64,000 nt of DNA from assembly GCA_014155875.1 (NCBI GenBank), contig JACEFZ010021421.1, forward strand, positions 462,001 through 526,000, read 5' to 3'. Shown here piece by piece: positions 22,701 to 34,700 of the stretch. The notes below the pieces were generated by a model, which did no database searches, had not been told where the DNA came from, and worked only from the letters and a program-made list of their open reading frames with translations. Made by a program: the position numbers and the translations under genes. Every line of letters begins with the position of its first letter. The stretch's first letter is position 1. This stretch comes from Cepaea nemoralis (taxonomy: Eukaryota > Mollusca > Gastropoda > Stylommatophora > Helicidae).

Positions 22701-25700
22701 CTACCTACCATTATTTATTTTTCAATAGGATGTGCCGGGACCTAATTAATAATTAAAAATAGCTACAAATTGATTAAAATTCTTTAAATTTCATGTGCAT
22801 TGCTAATTATTGGCAAACAAACTTGGCAAGATGTATATATTATATTATGTAAAAATATATTTTTGGCAAGATGTATATATTTTATTATGAGGACTGGTCA
22901 AAGGAAAGTCACAGCCACATTCTTGTTTCAATGGGATGTGCTGTGACCCAATTAACGATTAAAAATAGTTGCCCATTTATATTAATTAAGTGTCATGTGA
23001 AATGTTTGTCGTAAGTCAAAGAACAATTCATGAAAATATACTCACATTATCTTGATGTACCCACTGCATTGCAACATCTTTCTTTCGTTAATTAAATATC
23101 ATGCAGTAATGTAAGTAAATAAGTTTGTAATTACTGCATAAAGTAAGCAGTCACTTTCGCTAATAATTTATTTCTACTTCTGCTCTATAATGACACTATC
23201 TTGTAACTAAAAGTAAGCAATTGATAACTAAATACTAACCGTTTATAAAAACCATAACTTGTTTCACAGTATTTTATTTAAATCTAAATAAGTATGTACT
23301 GCTGTGCTAAAAGACCTCAAGTACTCTTTACAGGTCTGAAAAACTATTATCTACTACAGTGATTCTCAACCCTTTTTTTTTTTTGGCCCATGCCCCCATT
23401 TACCATATGTTCAGAATGTCATTCCCCCCCCCCCCCCCCCCCCCCCCTTTCGAATTTCCTCAGTATAAATTCTTCCCCCCCACACCCTTACACAGTATAC
23501 ATTAAAATGGAAGCTAAATTTAATAACACATACTAGAACAAGTCTAGACATCTACATAAAACGTGATTTGCGGGTCTACTTACGTTATAAAACGAATTTC
23601 ATTAGGGCGAGAAGTACAGAACTGTAAATTTAAAGGGAAAAACAATATCAAGTAACTGATTCTTGTAATAATGCGATCTTGATACAATCTTAATTTCCCC
23701 TGGGGGGGGGGGGGGGGGGGGATTCCCCACTGGTTGAGAACAGAACCACTGATTTACTAGATAAATTTTGTTTATGTGATTCAGTCAGTGCCAAACAAAA
23801 CCTAAGTTTGGACCAAACATGTTACACAATCAAATGAGCAAATATTATAATGTAAATTTCTGTTCACTAAGCATTGAAATTGTTGAAGAAACCACAAAAT
23901 TACAGAAATATCACGAAGACCAGAATATGGTGATATATCACCCTTCTGTCTAAATAAATTGGAGGTCACATCTGGCGATATATTATCCTTCTGCACTGAT
24001 GCAGTTAAGTAATGTGTAAATATGTGTGAATATTTCTGTCTGTGTTAATGTTTTGTCCACCTGTTCAACAGAAAACACACCTGGTCAGATATGTAAATAC
24101 GTTTGAACATTTCTGTCTATATTCATGTTTTGTCCACCTGTTCAACAGAAAACACACCTGGAGTTGGTGCCTACAATCTAGGAGCAGAGAATAAACATGG
24201 TCAGTTGAAAGGTCAGTTTAGTGATGCATGTTCTACATGTGGTGAAAGTAGTTAATGTAATCAATTACTTTTTTTAAATGTCACAGAGAGAGTATAAAAA
24301 AGTGATATTGAACCTATTCTTCTGCTTGACAGTGAATCTTCAAATGTATATGAACACATTAGAGCGAGCTTGGGGACAGCGAGGATGGGGTTTTTCAGAT
24401 GAATGCCTTAAACGGCCAGGGTAACCTAACAACGGTTGCCTGGAAGGGGCTAATTAGAGACCACACACAGCCGTGAGAAAGAGACTTCTTTGGTCGTGTG
24501 ATGAGAGGAGGGGCATTGGAGAACATTGAGATGGCTGAAAAGATCAGTAGTAGAGGCAGACTGAGAGATGATGCTCACTGGTGTAAGATGGTGCCTGGAG
24601 GAATATCATCAGAGTTGATCCAACACAGAAGGCTGAGATCTGTGGAGAGATTTGAGTGCCTTTGCCACTTTGTAGGGCACATGATATTGATGACAGCGTG
24701 ATTGAGAAACTGCTACCATAAGAAGGCAGTCTTTCTTTTGGAGCGCACTTGGTATCGTTTTTGTCTTTTAATTATTCTATGAAACATTAAAATAATTACT
24801 ATAGGAAGCGGCTGGCCAAGTGGCTAAGAATGCTGAGTTCTCCCTCGAGAGACCCAGTTCAATTCCTTGGTGAGGTGTGGATTTTTTTCTGTCAGGGGCA
24901 AACAGAAAAAAAAACGCGTAATCTGCACAGTTCACAGCGACTTAACAACCCAGGCGGCCTTTATTCCTCAGGCTCAAGATCACTCTGTCCTACACCACAA
25001 GGTACTATAAACAGTAGATGACAGATTGACAGCAATTAGGAAAATTATTCTAGATGTTTGAAATATTGGACAGAAAAAGTTCTTGGGAAACAGGGGCATT
25101 TGGTGTGATCTGCTCAAGCAAGAAATGTTGGTGGTATATCAACATAAAAGGTACAGTAAAGTAATTAGCCTCGTGGGGAAAATGCTAGGCTGCAGAGGCA
25201 GAGAGAGAAATTAATTAAATTGGTGTTGGTTGAATGGTGGCTGCTACAAGAGTGTCCAACTGATGGAGAACAGAGAAATGAATGAAACTGGTGATGGCTA
25301 AACATCTGCTACAAGTGTACAACTTATGGAGAACAGAGAAAGATAGAGAAATGAATGAAATTGGTATTGGTAAATGATGGCTAAAGAACAGTAAGTAACT
25401 TTGGCCTGCACACACTCCGTTTGAGGACAAACTGGAGATGTCATCCACCTCATGCTGATGCTGCTGTCTTTAAATATAGTGTGGCATCTTAAGTAAGGCG
25501 TACCAAAAATAAGACAGAGAGGATTGAGGAATCATGATTGCCAATACCTATCCCAGGCAAGACATGTTCTTGGGAAAACATCTGAAGAACTTGAAAGATT
25601 GACAGAGGGATTAGGGATAATTTCTTTGAAGATCTGTGCTCCACATAGAATTATACAACCGAAGTACATGTAGTATTAGAATCCGTGCTGTAACTATTGC

Positions 25701-28700
25701 TTTTCTTTGAAGCATAAGGTCATCATAGATAGATTATTTCTGGAAGGTTGTTGACTTTATGTGGATATTGATTCAGACTTAGTTATATGAACACATGCAT
25801 TATGTTGAGGATAACACCAAAATCAAATTTATCTGCAGATCTTGATCGCTCAAGGTCCTTGAGTAAACTCGACCTCTCATGCAGGCACTTGAAGGACAAA
25901 GGTTAGTTTATCTTTGGTTCCTTTTTATTCTGTTGTAGTATTTTCATGTATTATTAATTTTGCGATGTGTTTAAGTCCCCGCTAATCACTGGTATCATGA
26001 AGGCTAATAGACTACAATGGCTGGGGCATATAGAAAGAATGGAAGATAATAGGGAAACAAAACTCGCTTACACTCAGGAAATAAATGACCGTAGACCCCG
26101 AGGTAGACCAAGAAGGCGGTGGAGAGATAATATACATACAGACCTACAAGCACTTGGAATCAACGACTGGCAAGAGAAGGTCCACCAGAGAGACGAATGG
26201 AGACAGATTGTATTTGCAGCAAAGAACCTCAATGGCTCGGAATGCTGAAGAAGAAGAAGAAGAAGTATTTCTAGTTGCTATTTTACTGTTTCTTCCTTTC
26301 TTCCCCCATTATCTATAAAGGTCCTAGTCATATTACTTTTAACCTATGACCAAATTTAGGCTGTGAAATTTCTCACAGCCCAGCTCCTTCAATCAAAAAG
26401 TGCCAAGACTATAATTAGTATAAAACAGTATTTGCAAGTGGCCATTCTGGGTCAGAACTCTGGCGAGGGACGACTCGCACACTCACAACTTAAATATAAT
26501 ATTGTATATCGCCTTATGATAACAGTTAGTTAAACAAAAGTGCTTGTACAAGATGTGAAGGTGTACTTAATGTCTTAGGTTAGGAATGATAAATATGTGA
26601 TTTGCAATGCTTTGTTTTTCTATGCAATACTTTTTGTAATATGTGTTAATGTACTGTGTTGTTACATAGTGATTAACAAACTCAGATGCAGGAATCAGCC
26701 AGTGTACAAGTCAAAGGAGGACTTAATGTGGCTTTAGATGGAAGTAAATAAGAACAGTAATACAAGATCCATCCCAGAATTATACTTCTTGAGAATCCAC
26801 TTTACTTTATATTATATTGGATCAGTCCGCAGTCTAATTGATCTGCAGTATTGTTCTCTAAATGCCCTAGGAACACTACTTTATCTAACCCATGATTTAT
26901 CCCATGTCTGATCCAAATGTTCATGGGTGTCAATTTGTTCTATGGAACGTTTTTGTTTCTTTAGGTTTCATTGCTGCTGCCAGAGGAGAGTTGCCGAAGC
27001 ATGTTGAGGAACTATATCAAAGACTGAGAACAACAGAAGAAAAAATAATTGACTTGGAAATTCTCAAAATTGGAGCAGATAAGGAACGGGAGTTACTTCA
27101 CTATGAATGCAAGTCCTTGACCTCACAGGTTACTGAGCTGAAGGAGGCTATAACTAACCTGGAAGTGATACAAAAACAGATGGAAGACAAGCAGATGAAT
27201 TTGGAGGATGAGAATTCCAGACTTGAATGTGAAAATAAAACATTGGCCAATGAGAAGGAAAGTCTAGCTGGGGAATTAAACAGTACCATCTCTTTACTGT
27301 CGGACTTGAAATTAGAAAGCACAGGAATGGAGCAGAAAGTCAGTGAATTAGAAGATTCAAAGAACAGTTTAGAAGAAAAAATTTCAAGGCTGGAAAATGA
27401 CATAGTGTTGCTAATGGAGGAAAATAAACTTGTGACTTTGAATTTTCATGACACAGTATTACATTCTGAAGACTACAAAAAGATGATTGACAAGTTGGGG
27501 AACCAGCTTTGTGAATTCAAAGCACATTTTAAGACAGTAATGGAAGAAAAACAGGAGCTGGTATTACAACTGACTACAGCTTTAGAGGAACTTTCTGAGC
27601 AAAGTCTGAGGTTGTTGGACCTGCACCAGTATGTTCAGTTTCTAGAAGGGAGTAAAAAATCCTTGGAGGAAACCGTGGCACAGCTGGGAGCTGATAAGGA
27701 AGATCTGTCCCGTGACAGAGATAGTGTTAACGACAGTTTGAAAGGTGTGTCTGGCGAACTGGCTGCGTGTCTGTTGAAGTTGAAGAATGCCGAAGAGAGA
27801 GTTGATGCGTCTGACAATGAATTGCAAATAATTGATGCAAATTTTAAAAGCATGTCTAGGAAAAGGGAAAAGGAGGTGATAGATCTTCAAATGAAGATTT
27901 CAGAACTTCAGAAAGAGACAGCAGAACTTCATGAGAAGATTTCAGGGATGGAGAAGATAACTGTGCCTTTGACAATAGAAAACAATAAATTGGAAAACAG
28001 AGTGATGGTTCTTGAAGAAGAACTTAAGACAGCTATGTTAGAAATAACCAGATATGATCAATTGGTCGAAAGGTGTGAAGAAGACATTGAGAATTGTAAA
28101 AAGGAACTGAAAACAGAACAAGTTACAAGTGCCAGGGAGCGGTTGGAACTTGAAAATCAAAATTTGGTACTTACAACCAAACTGGCAAAAACAGAAGAGG
28201 AGGTGGCACTACTGAAATCAGAAAATGAAAAGGAATTAGAAATTCTAAACAAACGTCTCCAGGAGGAGTATGCTCATAAGATTCTGGAGCAGCAAGCGAA
28301 ATTGCAAAGTGAAGTTGCGGCCATAGAACAAAGGGGTAATGCATTTGTGACACAGCAGTTGCAGATGTTTGAGGAGAAGATAAAGTTGATGGAATGTGAG
28401 AAGGCTGACTTTGAGATGATTCAAAGAAAACTGTGGGAGGGAAAATGTAAGTGTCTTGAAGAGGAGAGGGTGAGCATTGCCATGGAAAAGAAATTGTTTC
28501 TAGAGAAGGAAATTGTTTTGGAAAGTAAAGAAACTGAATTAGCTGTACAAAAGAAGGCGTTGGATGAGAAACTTAAATCTCTGGAGTTGGATTTGAACAA
28601 CTTCGAGGCAGCGAAAAATGTGTTCAGTGAAAAGGAGAAAGTTCTTGAAGGTGAGAAAATTGAAATGGGCAAACAAAAAGATTTGTTGGAAGAGAAATTA

Positions 28701-31700
28701 AAATCTCTTGAATTGGAAAGAAGTTGCCTTGAGGGAGAAAAAAATGCTTTCAAAGAAAAGGAGAAATGTTTTGAAGGTGAGAAAATTGAAATAGATGAGC
28801 AAAAGCAGTTGTTGGAAAAGAAACTAAACTCTCTTGAAGAGGAAAAGGTCATCTTAAAAACAGAATACATTAAAATGTATGGAGAAATGTTACATAGTTT
28901 TGAAGAAAAGAACATGGAATTTGAAAAGAAACAGGCATTGCTGTTTACGGAAAAGATTGAGGCTATTGAGAAAGAAAAAGAAGTTTTTATGAAGGAACAA
29001 ACAGACAATTTGGAGAAACAGGTGCAAATAATGGAGGAGAACAATGTAATTTTCCAGGGAAATTTACAAACAGAATACACTGAAAAATTACAGTCGCTGG
29101 AAGATGAGAAACAAAGATATAATGATTCCGTTGATCAAATGTTCCTTGAAAAGGTCAAAAGTATTGAGGAAGAGAAAGAAGAATATAACAAGAAACAGAG
29201 GGAGATTTTGATTGATCAACAAAACAAAATGGAGGAAAATAACAGAATATGTCTAAACAACATACACATTGAATATGAAGTAAAGCTGCAGTCGTTGAAA
29301 GAAAGAATGAAACAGGAAGAAGAAGAAACAGAAAAGATGTATGATGAACAACTAGTGAAATTAAAGAAAGATTATGAGGTCTTGGAGGCTTCACTCGAAG
29401 AACTAAGAGGGAAATATGAGAGTCAGATTGCTGAGGAGAAAGAAAGCACAAGGCTTGAACACGAGTCACTTTTGTCGCAGCTTCAAAAATGTGGATTGGA
29501 AATGGAATCCTCTCCAGTCAAAATATGCAGCCTTGGAGAAGAAGTACTCCGGTGTTGCTTCTGAGAATGAGCGGCTGTCTGGTCTGACTGAACTTCTAGA
29601 AGATGAAATTGCCAGGTAAGTCTTGAATTTATTCATTTCTTAAAGTAAATTTGTTGTCTTTCTCTGTCATTACCATGGATTTTTTTCTTCTTCTGCTTGC
29701 AATGGCATCTTTGATGATTATACTGGTCATTGTAATGAAATGGTGTATTTTAAAAAATAGTTCTAGTTTATTTTTGTACTGTTTAGAGTGTATTTTTGAG
29801 TTCTGGTTGTCAGCTACATTAAAATCTTGCGTATAATATACAAGTGTGTAATAAGCATGGTTTTTTAAAGCCCAAAATTTTCTGGCTAAAACGTTTCTTT
29901 TGATATAAAATATAACACATCTTTAGTGCTTGTATATAATATGCACTCGTTTTCATGGCCATAAAAAAGGTTATGTGTCCTTTGTGGTATGTTGTGACCA
30001 ACCCCATGTTGATATTCTGGGCCATTTTACGTTAAGTAGTTTGCCGTTGCATTATGAATGAGAAGTTAATTAAACTTACATTCTAAACGAGGTCTAACTG
30101 ACCAGTGTTCAATAAACCCACTACTCTAATGACAGTGTACAGACAGTTTAAGCATGTGTGTGTTAAACACACTTCTTGCCCACGCTGACTTTTTTTCATG
30201 AGCATAAATAAACTATTTTTGTGTTATGCGTAGGATTTAATAGTGAGCATTTTATACTCACTTCTTTTTCTTGTTTGCTTTTTACGTTTATTAAAAAAGA
30301 CTTGTCAAAGCCAGTGGTTATATTTCGTTTGTCAAGTTTCTTGGTCACATGTTGCGATCATTTGTTGTTAGAGCTTCTTTCAGATCATTTCCACTTCTTA
30401 TATTTGATTCGTTATCTTGGGTCAGTGATAACAACAGATGGAAAGAGTAACACAGAAACAACATGCAAAATAATCCAAGCCAAGACAGCATTCCAACAGA
30501 TCAAAAGCAGTCTGTGTAATTGTCCCTGTTCATGAAAGTCGGGAAAACAAGCTTTAAGATGTTACATATTGCACAACATTTTGAGGGAGGCTTAGTCATA
30601 AGGACAACATATCACAGACATCAAAAAGTGGTGGTCTTAATTTTTATAGGCCATACTATGAGAAAACAAGGTGGAATATATCACAGTTGGCAAGATTTGT
30701 GGGAAAAGAGATAGAGGAAGACAGCGAGAGAAATTTCTTGACAGTATTGGCACAGAAGGAAGTCAACATACAAATTGTTACATGCTATCGGAGATCGCAA
30801 GGTATGGAGGAGCATGATTTTCCAAATCAGTTGCCAAGGTAAATTAGGTGATACAATACATATTACTGTATGACTGAGATAAGGGGCATGGAATAAAAAC
30901 AGTAGACAGAAACTGAAGGTTGCACAGATGTGGTTTCTCCATAGAATGCTCAGAAAAGTGTATGTGCAGTTAATGAGGCCAATTAACAAATATATTTGAT
31001 TACCCACGTCAAGATAGTCATTTTGTGGTCATGGTATGAAACAAGAGGATATGGAGGAAGTTGTGGCATTCAGGGAGGTCATGGTTGTCGGTGGTAGAGG
31101 GGAGTAGAGAGAGAGAATGCAGATAGGTTAGACAGGGGCATGAAAAATGATCAAACTCATTGTGTTAGATCTGTTTGTGAAAGTGACGGCCATTTGTTGC
31201 TTTTTATTTATCACATTTCTTGCTGCAAACTTTTGGAAACGCAAAAGACCTTTGACAGTTTGACATTGTGGTTGTAGAGAGTTTTAAAAGAAGAATTTCA
31301 CTGAATATCAAGAAAACAGAAACAGTGGTTACATCAAAGACAAAGATGACACCAAACTATCATGTAACAACAGAAGGGAAAATGCTCAACCCTTTGAACC
31401 CTGCCAATACCCAAGGGTAAATATCCAGTACCCTGGGGTTCCTCGGTCATTACCTGTTTTTGGCATACTAATATTTCAATATTTCACCCTGAAAAAGACA
31501 TTATTTCTGGAAAAACATAATTGGCGAACAAGTAACATAAGAAATGTTTCTAAGTGAGAAAAAAAAAATGTTTCTAAGTAATTTTTTTAAAATCATATTT
31601 ATGCAAATTTTAAAGTCGTCCTTCCATGTTGTCCCCCGCAACTTGGCCAGGGGTAAGTGGTACATCACGATGGAAATTTCCGACAAGTTGTTTGCAAAGT

Positions 31701-34700
31701 GTTTCAATGTACATATGGAAGGTTACCTTCCCTTTTCCAGGAACTGCTGGCACTAATTCTTGGTGTCTTATGTATCTATTGAAAATAGCCCACATGCAGA
31801 ATTTGACTGTCAGTCTTCGAGGCCACCGGTGGTGATGTCACCGCTTATTTTGGCCAAAAACCCCGCCAACTATCAAAAACTTTTTAAATCTTCGGCAGGA
31901 GAGTGACCTCAAAACATGTTAGCCATGTCTAGGTGTAAGCTGGATGGGTCTGCTGGTTGCCGATTAACAGTGTGATGTAAACAGGAACCACGTGGAAGCC
32001 GGTATACCGGCTCGTAGGGTCTCTGATACACAGTACGTCAAGCCGGTATACCGTGCATCAGATTGAAAGGGTTAATCAAGTTAATAAATTTTAATACCCG
32101 GGGGAAATCATAACACCAAATGGAAGATGTGTGGCAGAGATTAATAGCAGAATAGGCCAAGTAAAGGATTTTTTCCCCCCGCGTTTCCATCCTGTTTCAG
32201 GATATTGCGGCCAACACCAGCATCTTTCAGCTGTATGTTGATTCCTAGGCTAGATTACGCTCATCAGCACGCCACGACTTTCTGAGCAACCGGCTCCATA
32301 CTCTCATAAGTCACTGGCGTGACTCGAACCACTTCTAATTCTCGTGCTCTCACGTCAACCACGAGAGTATTCGGGATTAACGGAGAAAGCTCAAGTAAAG
32401 GATGCATTTCAGAAAATGAAAAGTGCTTATGCAGTAAATCATTATCACTGAATGTCAGAAATAGAATTCTGAAATGCTATATATAACCTCTTGGTGTATG
32501 ATGGTTAATCTTGGAATGTGAATCAACAAATCAGGAGACGCTAGGAGGAAATAGAGACATTGTTCCTGAAATAATGTTGTAAATACCTTAAATTGCCAGG
32601 GTAACTAACAAGATTGCCTGGATGAGGCTAAAGTTGAACATTTTATACGACAGTAAGACACCCACAGCATTGTTTGTTTGTTTGTTTTTTTTTTTTTGGG
32701 GGGGGGGGGGGGGGTTATATAATGATAAGAAAAGCATGAGAAAACATGACAACTTAAAAGATCAGTAATAGAAAAAAAACAGATTAAGATAGATGAAATT
32801 GGGGGGAGGGGGGATATAGAATTAATGAGAACATCAAGGCCTGAGATCTGTGAAGATGTATGGATGCCAGTTGGCAGTGCACTTGATGATGATGATACTT
32901 TGTAATGTACATCTACTTGTAGCTCCAAGATATATCCTCCCATGCGTGTGTGTCTGACTGAAGATAGTCCCATGGCAGATCATGTGTTGGGGTGTGAATT
33001 GTTGGGTCTTTACGTATTCTGGACATGAGGTGAGGATGTGAGGCCTTCACATATACAAGGTCATGGCATGATGAGGTAGGATGGGATGAGCAGATTCCTT
33101 CATCACTACCTTTGTTTTTGTTTTAAAATTATTCAGTACCCATTTTATGGGATGGGATCTGCCCCAGAGCCACATTAATTTGAAAGAAACAATCCTGCCA
33201 GTACTCAGATTTCTTCTTTGTTCATCCAGAGTTTTTTTTTCTTCGGATGTGACTGCGTTGTGCCTGTTTACAGCAAAGCTGCGTTCTTGCGCCGTTAGAC
33301 CGACACATCCGACTTCTGCTGGCATTTGTTGACCGGGTTAACCTTCCCGGATTTTGTAGGTTCGACCATCACATTTTGTAGGCTGAACCATGTACTCAGA
33401 TTTGAACCTACACTACTGTTTGCAAGCAAGCACACCAGCTACTGTACCACCATCGCCCCTAACTGACATATGTACACTTAAATTAATATCAGCAAAGACT
33501 GTTCCACCTTGGCTTCTAACTGACATCTTTCCATTTATGTTAGGATCAGCGAAGAATTTGAAAGCTACCAAGCTAGACACGGTGCCAAGTTGAGAGCCTT
33601 GACCGAGGCAGCAGACCGAGAGAAGGAGGGTCTGAATAACATCATCTTTGAGATGTCGGAGAAGATCCAGCAGATGGATGAGGAAGCAGCAGGGTCAGAC
33701 CCTGGGCAAGAGTAAGTCCCTTTTTTTTCTCTTGATGTGTTGGGGAAACTCAAGCTGTTAGATTAGAAGAAAATATCAGAATGTTGACTTCATTTCCAGG
33801 AATTCTGATTGTCTTTAGTTGAAAATCCTTTTGAAAAGTGAGGTTTTGCATTGGCATTCTAATAATCTAAGTCCCGAAAAGGACTTGCATCTATCGGAGT
33901 GAGTTTGGTATATGGACTTTTCTTCTAGCGCGGTACCAAAGTATAATCTCTGCAGGGACTGTTGCACAGCTCTCCTTGCTAAGAAACCAGTGGGGGTGTG
34001 CAGGGCTGGTACTGGAGCTTCCCATCAGCAGAGAGATGTTTTAGGATGTAATCAGGTCAGTTCAACATGGTACAAGCAGACTGACTGGGGCAAGGTCTTG
34101 CTCACCCTGCACAAGTTTCTGAGCTTGGAAAGGGGAGATAGAACTCTGAAATAGTCCTTGTGGAGATTTCATTTTGGTACCCTACCTACTAACAGGTGTA
34201 AGCCTTTTTCTGTGGCACAGATGGCCTGTATGTCCATGCATCAGGTTTAAGTAGCCACTTTAGTAAATTTTTCTAAATTGCTTTTTAATTATATAACCTG
34301 CATAGTTGGATAGCTCTTGAAAAAACAAATCCAACGATACCCTATTCAAGTCTGTGGGTCAATTTTAAAGCGAGATATTAATGTTTGTGTGTAAGTTTAT
34401 AATTTACAAGGAAGATATAAAGAAAACGGTTTTAACCTTTCCACTTTTTGTGACCCTACCTACACACTCACACAACTGCTTGTCGTCAAGGAGATTAACA
34501 CGCACAAGGGACTATAACTCTCCCAGTTTATATATAAACACCCAGACACTCAGATGTATACATCACGCCATGCCGTGATGACGTCAGGCCACGCGCGGCG
34601 AGAACTTGTCAGTCAGCGTAGATTGCCGCAGAGAGAGGAATTTTGACAAAAGATGTTCCGTTGGAAAGATTAAAAATTATCAATGATCCCGCCCATGCAG

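Noticed and set aside
24803..24880. Functional tRNA gene
   Set aside because: Boxes A and B are present but the cloverleaf does not close. It fits a SINE head, as do 38106, 42505, 49652 and 60688.
28421..29080. 219-codon minus-strand ORF rich in Ser and Phe
   Set aside because: It is the antisense shadow of the Lys/Glu-rich HMMR coiled coil.
29564..29615. True stop of HMMR at the end of the 890-codon ORF
   Set aside because: The frame-shifted continuation is coiled coil, leads to a good donor, and five further in-phase exons match HMMR.
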